Shown here in pieces: positions 53,527-61,908 of a stretch of DNA of 64,000 bases; position 1 is the first letter of the stretch; each line of letters opens with the position of its first letter. The stretch comes from Neiella marina (GTDB lineage: Bacteria > Pseudomonadota > Gammaproteobacteria > Enterobacterales > Neiellaceae): positions 62,001 through 126,000 of the forward strand of contig NZ_NGNS01000010.1 of NCBI RefSeq assembly GCF_002165625.1, read 5' to 3'. The notes beneath the pieces were generated by a model, which was given only the letters and a program-made list of their open reading frames with translations, was not told where the DNA came from and ran no database searches. Made by a program: the position numbers and the translations under genes.

Positions 53527-55698
53527 ATGCGTTTAACGCTAATAGCCAGCGTCGTTGCTTCTGCACTGGCTTTGTCCGCTTGTTCAGAACAAGCGACGAC
53601 TCAATCTACCGAAAAATCAACAAACGACGTGAAGACAACACAAGCCGCTCCAGCCGAGACTATCAACCCGTTAATGACTGCCAGCTCTTTGCAGTATCAA
53701 GCGCCCGATTTTACTGCCATTGCTACCGAACACTTTGAACCAGCGATGCTGGCCGGTATTGAACAGCAAGGCAAAGAAATCAAAGCAATTGCCAACAATA
53801 CCGAGGCGGCTACCTTCGACAATACGATTGTCGCCATGGAGCGTAGCGGTGCCTTGCTTGATCGCGCTGCGAGCGTTTTTTACAACTTAGCTGGCACAGA
53901 TAGCAACGAAGAGATTCGTGCTATTCAAGGTCGCATGGCACCATTGTTAAGTGCGCATGAAGACGATATCTACCTCAATGACGCGTTGTTCCAACGTGTT
54001 CAGAGTATTTATCAGAATCGTCAAACGCTTGATCTTGATGCTGAATCATTGCGCTTGGTCGAAGTTTATTATGACAACTTCGTCGCTGCTGGCGCCTTGT
54101 TGACTGAAGCTGAAAAAACTCAAATTCGAGCATTGAACGAAGAGCACGCAGCATTGACCAACGATTTTGGCCAAAACCTGCTCAAAATGGCGCGCCAAGG
54201 CGCAGTCGTATTTAGTAGCAAGGAACAACTTGCTGGCTTAAGCGAAGCACAATTGGCGATAGCTGCCGCTGCTGCTGCAGACCGCGGATTGGAAGGTCAA
54301 TATGTGGTTGAGCTTACCAATACCACACGTCATCCGCTGCTTGCTTCGATGGATAATCGCGATAGCCGCCAAAAACTATGGCAAGCCTCTGCGGGTCGCG
54401 GCATTTCAGGTGAACTGGACAACCGTCCTCTCGTCACGCGCCTAGCACAATTGCGCGCAGAACGAGCCAAGTTACTTGGTTTTGATAGCTGGGCCGATTA
54501 CCAGCTCAACAGCACGATGGCGAAAACGCCACAAGCTGTGATGGACATGTTCGCTAGCATGGTGCCGGCTGTTGTTGCTAACGCAGAAAAAGAAGCGGCA
54601 GCGATTCAGGCCATGATTACTAAGACCGGCGGTGATTTCGAGCTTAAGCCTTGGGATTGGGAATACTATGCTGAGCTCGTTCGTCAAGATCAGTACGACT
54701 TGGATGAAGGCCAAGTAAAACAATATTTCGAGTTCGATCGGGTACTGCATGATGGTGTGTTCTTCACCATGAATCGCTTGTTTGGCATCACTATGAAGCC
54801 ACGCCCTGATCTGCCGGTTTACCATCCAGATGTTGAAGCTTATGAGATGTTTGACGAAGATGGCAGCAGTATTGCTATCTTCTACGGTGACTACTTTGCT
54901 CGTGAAGGCAAACGTGGTGGTGCTTGGATGAGTGCATTTGTGCAGCAGACCAAATTGTTGGAGAACAAGCCTGTCATCGTCAATGTAATGAACATTCCAA
55001 AAGCGCCAGAAGGTCAGCCGACGCTGGTGAGCTATGACAATGTGACTACCATGTTCCACGAATTTGGTCACGGCGTTCACGGCATGTTCTCTGACGTCAA
55101 CTACAAAACGCTCGCCGGTACCAATGTCTCGCGTGACTTCGTAGAGTTCCCATCAACCTTCCAAGAAGACTGGGCGAAGGATCCATTGGTGCTGGGCAAC
55201 TACGCGCGCCACTACGAAACAGGTGAGCCGATTCCTGCTGAATTGTTAGCGAAGGTGCTGAAGTCACGTAGCTTTAATCAAGGGTTCGATACCCTTGAAT
55301 ACATGGCGTCTGCGTTGCTCGACATGGAATGGCATGCCCTCAGCGCTGATGCGCCATTGCAAGACGCAGAAGCATTTGAACAGCAAGCATTAAAGAAACA
55401 CGGTGTTGATATTGCCGCGATTCCGCCTCGCTACAAGTCGCCGTACTTCGCTCACGTATTCGCCGGTGGTTACTCGGCTGGTTACTATGCCTATATGTGG
55501 AGTGAAATTCTTGCCGCTGATGCGTTTGCTTATGTGCAGCAAAACGGTGGTCTGACTCGCGAAAATGGTGATTTGTATCGCAAGTTCATTTTGGCTGTCG
55601 GCAACAGCAAGCTGCCTGCCACTAGCTACGAGTTATTCCGTGGTCAACAGCCAACTACTGAAGCATTGTTGATTCGTCGAGGTCTTGCGGTTCAGTAA
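53527..55698 (+). CDS. dcp: Dcp-like peptidyl-dipeptidase (M3 zinc metallopeptidase), lipoprotein
   Basis: I start at ATG 53527 (GAGG 6 bp upstream), giving 723 residues. The lipobox LALSAC makes it an envelope lipoprotein, unlike soluble E. coli Dcp. The M3 motif MFHEFGHGVHG (H511, E512, H515) and the strong Dcp block VYHPDVEAYEMFDEDGSSIAIFYGD are present, as is the C-terminal PPRYKSPYFAHVFAGGYSAGYYAYMW. It removes C-terminal dipeptides from oligopeptides in the periplasm. It is followed by a clear terminator and is probably monocistronic. Confidence 0.94.
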   Translation: MRLTLIASVVASALALSACSEQATTQSTEKSTNDVKTTQAAPAETINPLMTASSLQYQAPDFTAIATEHFEPAMLAGIEQQGKEIKAIANNTEAATFDNTIVAMERSGALLDRAASVFYNLAGTDSNEEIRAIQGRMAPLLSAHEDDIYLNDALFQRVQSIYQNRQTLDLDAESLRLVEVYYDNFVAAGALLTEAEKTQIRALNEEHAALTNDFGQNLLKMARQGAVVFSSKEQLAGLSEAQLAIAAAAAADRGLEGQYVVELTNTTRHPLLASMDNRDSRQKLWQASAGRGISGELDNRPLVTRLAQLRAERAKLLGFDSWADYQLNSTMAKTPQAVMDMFASMVPAVVANAEKEAAAIQAMITKTGGDFELKPWDWEYYAELVRQDQYDLDEGQVKQYFEFDRVLHDGVFFTMNRLFGITMKPRPDLPVYHPDVEAYEMFDEDGSSIAIFYGDYFAREGKRGGAWMSAFVQQTKLLENKPVIVNVMNIPKAPEGQPTLVSYDNVTTMFHEFGHGVHGMFSDVNYKTLAGTNVSRDFVEFPSTFQEDWAKDPLVLGNYARHYETGEPIPAELLAKVLKSRSFNQGFDTLEYMASALLDMEWHALSADAPLQDAEAFEQQALKKHGVDIAAIPPRYKSPYFAHVFAGGYSAGYYAYMWSEILAADAFAYVQQNGGLTRENGDLYRKFILAVGNSKLPATSYELFRGQQPTTEALLIRRGLAVQ

Positions 55699-55725
55699 AC
55701 TGATCGAACTTACAAGACGTATGAG

Positions 55726-55752
55726 AAACCGGGCCATCGCCCGGTTTTTTTT
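55726..55752 (+). terminator. Terminator after dcp
   Basis: AACCGGGC (55727-55734) pairs with GCCCGGTT (55739-55746) around CATC, then a run of T. Confidence 0.92.
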
Positions 55753-55846
55753 GGCTAACATCCCAACAATGATTTTATTTCCTTGTTTCGGATTCGCTGA
55801 ATTACACTTTTGATTAAACGGAAGTTAAGAAGAAGGCTCATTTGAT

Positions 55847-56956
55847 ATGGCTGACGCGGAAGTGTTGTTGTCGTTGCGCAAGATCGTCAAAGGTTTTGGC
55901 TCACAAAAGGTGTTGTCAGAATTCTCGTTGGATATTTTCGATGGCGAGTTTTTTACCATCTTAGGTCCATCCGGTTGTGGTAAAACCACGGTGCTTCGGC
56001 TAATCGCAGGTTTTGAACAAGCAGACAGCGGGCAAATATTACTCGACGATGCCGACATAGCTGCTGTTGCCGCCGAACACCGCCCGGTCAATACCGTGTT
56101 TCAAAGTTACGCACTATTTCCTCATATGTCGGTGGCCGAAAACGTTGGTTTTGGTTTGCGAATGGCGGCAGTGACCAAAGCCGAAATCAAACAGCGGGTG
56201 GCGGAGGCCTTGGCAGTGGTCAAATTGAGCGGCTTTGAGTCGCGCAAGCCACATCAATTGTCCGGTGGCCAAAAGCAACGAGTAGCAATAGCTCGTGCCA
56301 TTGTGATGAAGCCGAAGGTGCTACTGCTTGACGAATCGTTGAGTGCGCTCGACCACAAACTTAGACAACAAATGCAAATGGAGTTGAAGCAAATCCAACG
56401 CAAACTCGGCATTACCTTTGTCTATGTCACTCATGATCAAGAAGAAGCGCTGTCAATGTCTGACCGAGTTTTGGTCATGAATCACGGTCAACCCCAGCAA
56501 ATTGGCTCGCCAAGAGAAATATATGAAGCGCCCCGCAATATGTTTGTGGCTGACTTTATCGGCGAGATCAATGTCTTTGATGGCGTGGTAGAAGCTGAAA
56601 ATGATGAGCTGAGCTATACCGTCAATATCGGTGGGGTGAAGAAAGTCGCTGGTGCAGAGTTTCGCTTGGAAGTCGGCGATGAAGTACACGTGCTGTTGCG
56701 GCCAGAAGACCTCCGAATCGAATACATTGAAGATCAGCCCAAAGATGAGCAGGGCTTTTTGGGTAAAGTGTTAGAGCGCAGTTATACCGGCAAAACCATC
56801 GATACCTTAATTGCCTTGGAGAATGGCAATACCCTGCGGGCCAGCGAGTTCTTCAACGAGGATGATCCAGATTTCGATTACTCAATCAATCAGCGGGTTT
56901 GGGTCAGCTGGATTGATGGTTGGGAGCACGTGATCAAAGCGGGGCCTTTGGAATGA
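55847..56956 (+). CDS. potA: Spermidine/putrescine ABC transporter ATPase (PotA)
   Basis: A 369-residue ABC ATPase with Walker [11 protein letters not shown], signature [14 protein letters not shown], Walker [13 protein letters not shown] and switch His in [14 protein letters not shown]. The C-terminal TOBE domain (about 270-365) is typical of PotA/CysA importers. It energises polyamine uptake through PotB and PotC. Its stop overlaps potB by 4 bp (ATGA). The operon order potA-potB-potC-potD is that of E. coli. Confidence 0.94.
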   Translation: MADAEVLLSLRKIVKGFGSQKVLSEFSLDIFDGEFFTILGPSGCGKTTVLRLIAGFEQADSGQILLDDADIAAVAAEHRPVNTVFQSYALFPHMSVAENVGFGLRMAAVTKAEIKQRVAEALAVVKLSGFESRKPHQLSGGQKQRVAIARAIVMKPKVLLLDESLSALDHKLRQQMQMELKQIQRKLGITFVYVTHDQEEALSMSDRVLVMNHGQPQQIGSPREIYEAPRNMFVADFIGEINVFDGVVEAENDELSYTVNIGGVKKVAGAEFRLEVGDEVHVLLRPEDLRIEYIEDQPKDEQGFLGKVLERSYTGKTIDTLIALENGNTLRASEFFNEDDPDFDYSINQRVWVSWIDGWEHVIKAGPLE

Positions 56957-57837
56957 CCAAAAATGGTTTAGCAAATGTGCTGAGCTTTCGCCAACTGGTG
57001 ATTACGCTAACGCTTGGTTGGCTGATGCTGATGGTGATTGCGCCTCATGCGCTGGTCATTATGACCAGCTTCATGACCCCAGATAGCGAACACCTAGCAG
57101 TGTGGCCACTGACGTTGCAAGGCTATCAAAAAGTACTGCAACCGATTTACTTCGATGTGTTCTTCCATAGCCTGTGGTTGTCTGCGATTGCCACTGTGGT
57201 GTGTCTGATTATTGGTTACCCATTCGCCTATATCCTTGCCAAGCAACCACCTTGGGCGCGAGCTGTGATGTTGGTGTTGATGATGGTGCCATTTTGGACC
57301 AACAGCTTGATTAGAACCTATGCCATAAAGCTGATATTAGGCAAAAAAGGCGTTATCAATTCGGTATTGGTGGGTACGGGAATTGTCGATCAGCCAATCA
57401 CCATGTTGTACACCGAGTTTGCCGTGATTGTTGGCTTGGTATACGTACTACTGCCATTTATGGTGTTGCCGTTGATGGCAAGCTTCGAAAAGCTCTCCGC
57501 CGATTTAACAGAAGCCTCGAAAGACCTGGGAGCAAATGCACTGCAGCGTTTCGTTCATGTTGTTTTGCCGCTGACCGCGCCAGGTATTATTGCTGGCTGC
57601 TTAATCGTATTTTTGCCCGCTATGGGGATGTTCTATGTTGCTGATTTGCTAGGCGGCGCCAAGAACCTGTTGCTCGGCAATGTCATCAAAAACCAGTTTT
57701 TGGTTGTTCGCGATTGGCCGTTCGGTTCGGCATTTAGTATCACCTTGATTGTCATGATGGCAGCGATGTTGTGGCTGTATGTCATTGCCAACCGATTTGT
57801 TCAGCGCCAAGGAGGTTTAGATGATGAGAATCTTTAA
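56953..57837 (+). CDS. potB: Polyamine ABC transporter permease (PotB)
   Basis: I start at ATG 56953, overlapping the potA stop, giving 294 residues. Six transmembrane helices and the EAA loop [25 protein letters not shown], which contacts the ATPase, are visible. It forms the inner-membrane pore with PotC. It overlaps potC by 17 bp. Confidence 0.93.
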   Translation: MTKNGLANVLSFRQLVITLTLGWLMLMVIAPHALVIMTSFMTPDSEHLAVWPLTLQGYQKVLQPIYFDVFFHSLWLSAIATVVCLIIGYPFAYILAKQPPWARAVMLVLMMVPFWTNSLIRTYAIKLILGKKGVINSVLVGTGIVDQPITMLYTEFAVIVGLVYVLLPFMVLPLMASFEKLSADLTEASKDLGANALQRFVHVVLPLTAPGIIAGCLIVFLPAMGMFYVADLLGGAKNLLLGNVIKNQFLVVRDWPFGSAFSITLIVMMAAMLWLYVIANRFVQRQGGLDDENL

Positions 57838-58591
57838 AATCTTCTTGGTCGCTTTGGTGTTTATCTACCTTTATGCGCCAATAGTGGTGTTAGTCGTCAA
57901 CTCTTTCAATCAATCAAAGTATGGCTACAAGTGGACTGGTTTTTCTTGGAAGTGGTACGAAAAGCTGCTCGCCAACGACACTTTGTTGACGGCTTTTAGT
58001 CACTCCGTGACCATCGCCTTTTTAGCCGCGACTGCTGCAGCACTGATTGGTACCTTGATGGCTCTTGCCATTTACCGCTATCGATTCCGTCTCAAACAAG
58101 CCGCCAGCTCAGCGCTTTTTGTGGTGATGATGTCGCCGGATATTGTGTTGGCGATTACCTTTTTAGTATTGTTCGTGGCGCTTGGAATTCAACTGGGCTT
58201 TTGGACCTTGTTATTGGCCCATATTACCTTTTGTTTACCCTTTGTGGTGATCACGGTATACGCTCAGCTCAAGGGTTTTGACAACCATTTAATCGAGGCG
58301 GCTCAAGACTTGGGGGCCGGAGAGTGGCTGACTTTTCGTACTGTGTTGTTGCCGCTTTTATTGCCATCGGTGATGGCAAGCTGGCTACTCAGTTTTACCT
58401 TGAGTTTGGACGACGTCATCATTAGTTCGTTTGTTACCGGACCGGATTATGACGTGCTACCGATTCGGGTGTTTTCGATGGTGAAAGTTGGGGTTTCGCC
58501 AGAAGTGAATGTACTAGCGACGTTGTTGCTAGCTATATCTGTTATCTCGCTAATTATCTTTAGTCTTTTAGTCAGGAGAAAAGTGACGTGA
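57821..58591 (+). CDS. potC: Polyamine ABC transporter permease (PotC)
   Basis: A 256-residue permease with six transmembrane helices and the EAA loop EAAQDLGAGEWLTFRTVLLP. The N-terminal FVYLYAPIVVLVVNSFNQSK-type opening is standard for PotC (here FIYLYAPIVVLVVNSFNQSK). GGAGG lies 5 bp before the first of two ATG codons. It overlaps potD by 4 bp (GTGA). Confidence 0.93.
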   Translation: MMRIFKIFLVALVFIYLYAPIVVLVVNSFNQSKYGYKWTGFSWKWYEKLLANDTLLTAFSHSVTIAFLAATAAALIGTLMALAIYRYRFRLKQAASSALFVVMMSPDIVLAITFLVLFVALGIQLGFWTLLLAHITFCLPFVVITVYAQLKGFDNHLIEAAQDLGAGEWLTFRTVLLPLLLPSVMASWLLSFTLSLDDVIISSFVTGPDYDVLPIRVFSMVKVGVSPEVNVLATLLLAISVISLIIFSLLVRRKVT

Positions 58592-59622
58592 AGAACTGGA
58601 TTCGTTTGTTTGCGACAACTGTATTGCTCGCGCCTTTGGCTGCAATCGCCAGTGGCAAGGTAGTGGTTTACAACTGGAGTGAATATATACCCGAGGACAC
58701 TATTGAGCGATTTACCGCAGAAACCGGTATTGAAGTGGTTTACGCCACTTATGAAAGCAACGAGACCATGTACTCAAAGCTGCAACTGCAAAAGAATGCT
58801 GGCTACGATGTGGTGGTGCCATCGACATACTACGTCGCCAAAATGGCCAAGGAGAAAATGATTCAGCCGCTGCAAAAGGACTTGTTGCCTAATTTAAAGC
58901 ACTTGGATCCTGCTTTGCTTGACAAAGAGTACGATCCGAAAAACAGCTACAGCATCCCTTACTTCTGGGGATCAACAGGTTTGGGAGTCAATGCAAGCGA
59001 GATGGACATTGCTGCAATCCATAGTTGGAAACAATTGTGGGACCCCAAGTACAAAGGGCAATTGTTGTTAATGGACGATGTTCGCGAAGTATTCCATGTC
59101 GCCTTGTTGCTCAATGGACACTCGCCAAACACTAAAGATCCAGCACAAATCAAACAAGCATACGAGCTGTTGAAAAAGTTGATGCCTAACGTATTGGTGT
59201 TTAACTCTGATGCGCCGCGAGAGCCTTACATGGCCGGTGACGTTAACTTCGGTATGATTTGGAACGGCGAAGTGATGATGGCGCAAGAGGAAGATGACAC
59301 CATTCAGTATGTCTATCCTGATGAAGGCGCTATTTTCTGGGTGGATAGCTTTGCTATTCCAGCTGGAGCTGCCAATGTCAAAGAAGCCCACGCTTTCATT
59401 AATTTCATGATGAAGCCTGAGATTGCTAAATCTTGCGTTGAGTATGTTGGTTATGCGACGCCAAACAAAACAGCGATCTCAATGCTCGATCAAGAGTTGC
59501 GTGATAACCCAGTTATTTTCCCGCCTGCTGACATCATTGAGAAAGGTGAATTTCAAAGTGACGTCGGTGAAGCAATTGAAATTTACAATCGTTACTGGCA
59601 ACAGTTGAAAGTAGGGCAGTAA
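58588..59622 (+). CDS. potD: Spermidine/putrescine-binding periplasmic protein (PotD/PotF)
   Basis: A 344-residue periplasmic binding protein with GTG start and signal peptide (cleavage near AAIASG). The mature N-terminus KVVVYNWSEYIPEDTIERF is the family signature, and LQLQKNAGYDVVVPSTYYV and PYFWGSTGLGVN are conserved. The Trp and Asp residues of the polyamine site appear to be present. Whether it prefers putrescine or spermidine cannot be said. It is the last gene of the operon; a hairpin (AATCCAGCTA with TAGCTGGATT, 59639-59664) follows. Confidence 0.93.
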   Translation: MKNWIRLFATTVLLAPLAAIASGKVVVYNWSEYIPEDTIERFTAETGIEVVYATYESNETMYSKLQLQKNAGYDVVVPSTYYVAKMAKEKMIQPLQKDLLPNLKHLDPALLDKEYDPKNSYSIPYFWGSTGLGVNASEMDIAAIHSWKQLWDPKYKGQLLLMDDVREVFHVALLLNGHSPNTKDPAQIKQAYELLKKLMPNVLVFNSDAPREPYMAGDVNFGMIWNGEVMMAQEEDDTIQYVYPDEGAIFWVDSFAIPAGAANVKEAHAFINFMMKPEIAKSCVEYVGYATPNKTAISMLDQELRDNPVIFPPADIIEKGEFQSDVGEAIEIYNRYWQQLKVGQ

Positions 59623-59638
59623 CGCCATCTCTCAAACC

Positions 59639-59676
59639 AATCCAGCTATCTAGGTAGCTGGATTCGCTCTACTTTT
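59639..59676 (+). terminator. Hairpin after potD
   Basis: AATCCAGCTA (59639-59648) pairs perfectly with TAGCTGGATT (59655-59664), loop TCTAGG. The T-rich tail is weak (CTCTACTTTT), so terminator efficiency is uncertain. Confidence 0.6.
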
Positions 59677-59779
59677 GTGACCCTTTGCAATCTTTCAACA
59701 GAGTTGGCTCTGGAACATTCGTGAAATCCTAACCCTGAGCCATACTCAAAGAACCTATTTTCAAAGCATCAGGGCAAGA

Positions 59780-60658
59780 ATGAGCGATAGTTTAGATACA
59801 GTCGGCGGCACAATGGTGCCTATTTTCGCCGGTGGTGGTACTCGTTTACCGGCTCATATCGGTATTTTGGCTGCATTGCGAGATATGAATATCGATTTCG
59901 ACCGCATTGTTGGAGTTTCCGGTGGCAGTATTATCAGTGCGCTCTACGCCAGTGGTAAATCACTCGAACAGATAAAGCAAATTGCCCTCGATACTGATTT
60001 CGAACAGTTCAAGGGCTTTTCCCTCATCAGTTTGATTCGTAACGGCGGGCTTTGCTCAGGAGACAAGTTTGAGGCTTGGCTCGATAAGCAACTCGGTGGC
60101 GTGTGTTTTAAAGATCTACCAATGGATCTTCATGTCGTGGCTACTGACGTTCGCAACGGCGTCCCTGTGGTTTTTGATCGGACCCTGACTCCCAATGAAA
60201 AAGTTTCACGAGCAGTCCGATTTTCAATGTCCATCCCGTTAATTTTTGCCTTTAAACCCTACGATAAACACCTGATGGTGGATGGTAGCATCTTATCTGA
60301 GGATGCCCTTCATCGAGATTGGGCCGATGATGGTACCCCTGTCGTATGTTTCAGGTTACGTGGCGATGCCGATGAAAAGCCCCTTGAAACCGATGGCATG
60401 TTCCCGGTGGTTAATTATGTTTTGCTGCTGATTCGTACCTTCATGACGACGATTAGCCGTGAATATGTCAATGACAAATTTTGGCACCGTACCGTAGTTG
60501 TTAACACTGGTAACACCTCGCCAGTCGATTTTCGTTTAAGTGATCAAGACAAAGAAAGGTTGTTTCAAGTAGGTTACGATACCGCCAAAACCGTAGTGCC
60601 AGCGAAGGTGTTCAATCAGCGTGCTGCTGCATCGAAAACGCAGCCGGTGCAAGCTTGA
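59780..60658 (+). CDS. Patatin-like phospholipase
   Basis: A 292-residue protein with catalytic Ser S48 (GVSGGS) and Asp D168 in MVDGS, the patatin dyad. The oxyanion segment reads GGGTRLPAHIG, with Arg-Leu-Pro where most patatins have a Arg/Lys-Gly. Two hydrophobic stretches (about 205-220) could touch a membrane, but no signal peptide exists. It should release fatty acids from phospholipids in the cytoplasm. The next gene starts 63 bp downstream and may be in the same operon. Confidence 0.87.
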   Translation: MSDSLDTVGGTMVPIFAGGGTRLPAHIGILAALRDMNIDFDRIVGVSGGSIISALYASGKSLEQIKQIALDTDFEQFKGFSLISLIRNGGLCSGDKFEAWLDKQLGGVCFKDLPMDLHVVATDVRNGVPVVFDRTLTPNEKVSRAVRFSMSIPLIFAFKPYDKHLMVDGSILSEDALHRDWADDGTPVVCFRLRGDADEKPLETDGMFPVVNYVLLLIRTFMTTISREYVNDKFWHRTVVVNTGNTSPVDFRLSDQDKERLFQVGYDTAKTVVPAKVFNQRAAASKTQPVQA

Positions 60659-60721
60659 GTGAAGCATGATGCTGCTGGTTGTGTTTGTCGTCTAATGACG
60701 TGTTTTAAAATTGGAACCTTA

Positions 60722-61900
60722 ATGATGTTTAGATCCTTTGTCTGCGTCATGCTGTTTGTCGTATCAGCAGCGTCAAAAAGTGCAGATATTGAGCTTTGGC
60801 ATGCCCATCAAGCTCAGGACTTTGTTGTACATCTGGCCAAGCAATTTGAGGCCGAAACTGGTCAGCGGATTCGAATCTCTGCTTATAAAACCTCACGGGT
60901 CAAAGCTGAATTGCTATTGGGGGCGAAGAACAATGTGCTTCCCGATATGATCTTCGTGCCCTCAGACTTTCTTGGTCTTTACCATGAGCTGAAATTGAAC
61001 CGCCTTAACGACAGCTGGTTAGATCCGGCTATTTCGGCCAACGCCAAAGATACCGCGGTCATTGATGGCAATCTCTATGGTGTGCCAGTGATCCAAGGCA
61101 ACCACCTGATGTTGTACTACAACAAATCGCTGGTTGCGAAACCCGCTACCAGTTGGCATCAGCTGCTCAAGCAGCAGGATGCTTTGGCTGCTAAGGGCGT
61201 TCGAACCATTGGTTGGAATTACAACGAGATGTTTTGGTTTGTGCCGTTTCTCGGCGCCTACGGCAGCACGCCAATTACTGATGGCAAAGTCACTTTGAAT
61301 ACGCCACAGATGGTGTCGGCCTTGCGTTTTTACCAATCACTAAGCAACCGAGGTTTAATTGATCCCGGGTGTGACTACAACTGCGCCCAAAAAGATTTTG
61401 TCGATGGTGCAACCGCCTATGCCATCAATGGTGACTGGGCATATGCTGACTTGAAAGCTGAGTTGGGTGATGACTTGGGGCTAGCGGTACTGCCGGCAAT
61501 TGACGATAAACCGTTACGACCATTTAGCTCAACTTTTACCCTGGCTTTCCCAAGAGTGATGGGCGATAGCAAGCGCCAAGAGACGTTACGGTTGTTTGCC
61601 CGTTTTGTCCAAAGTGAGTTGATTCAACGTCAGACTTATCAAAGCTATCAATTGCTGCCGACCAACAGCGCGGTATTTGCTGCTTTGCGCGACAGTGTAT
61701 CAGGACAACAGCGAGTGCTGTTTCAGCAGTTGGCGACCACCAACCCAATGCCAAGCGAAGCATCAATGGCCATCGTTTGGCAAGCAATGGCGGTTGCTTA
61801 TCAGCGCTTTATCAATAAAGGCTATACGCCAGAGCAAACTGCGCAATACATGCAGCAAGTGGCAGATCGAGAATTGGCCCGCTTCATGGCTGGGCGTTAG
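60722..61900 (+). CDS. Extracellular solute-binding protein, sugar type (MalE-like), without transporter genes
   Basis: I start at ATG 60722 (GGAA 5 bp upstream), giving 392 residues with a signal peptide (ending AASKSAD). The mature N-terminus DIELWHAHQAQDFVVHLAKQFE and the block GVPVIQGNHLMLYYNKSLV are those of family-1 sugar-binding proteins of ABC importers. No permease or ATPase gene follows. Instead a membrane GGDEF protein begins 8 bp downstream, so the protein may sense a sugar for that enzyme rather than import it. The ligand is unknown. Confidence 0.85.
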   Translation: MMFRSFVCVMLFVVSAASKSADIELWHAHQAQDFVVHLAKQFEAETGQRIRISAYKTSRVKAELLLGAKNNVLPDMIFVPSDFLGLYHELKLNRLNDSWLDPAISANAKDTAVIDGNLYGVPVIQGNHLMLYYNKSLVAKPATSWHQLLKQQDALAAKGVRTIGWNYNEMFWFVPFLGAYGSTPITDGKVTLNTPQMVSALRFYQSLSNRGLIDPGCDYNCAQKDFVDGATAYAINGDWAYADLKAELGDDLGLAVLPAIDDKPLRPFSSTFTLAFPRVMGDSKRQETLRLFARFVQSELIQRQTYQSYQLLPTNSAVFAALRDSVSGQQRVLFQQLATTNPMPSEASMAIVWQAMAVAYQRFINKGYTPEQTAQYMQQVADRELARFMAGR

Positions 61901-61908
61901 GAGTAGTT

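Noticed and set aside
54472-55080. 202-codon open frame on the minus strand
   Set aside because: It lies wholly antisense inside the strongly conserved dcp gene and has no recognisable features.
59780-60658. CapV-type antiphage (CBASS) phospholipase
   Set aside because: No CD-NTase or other defence gene is adjacent; the neighbours are polyamine transport and sugar-sensing genes.
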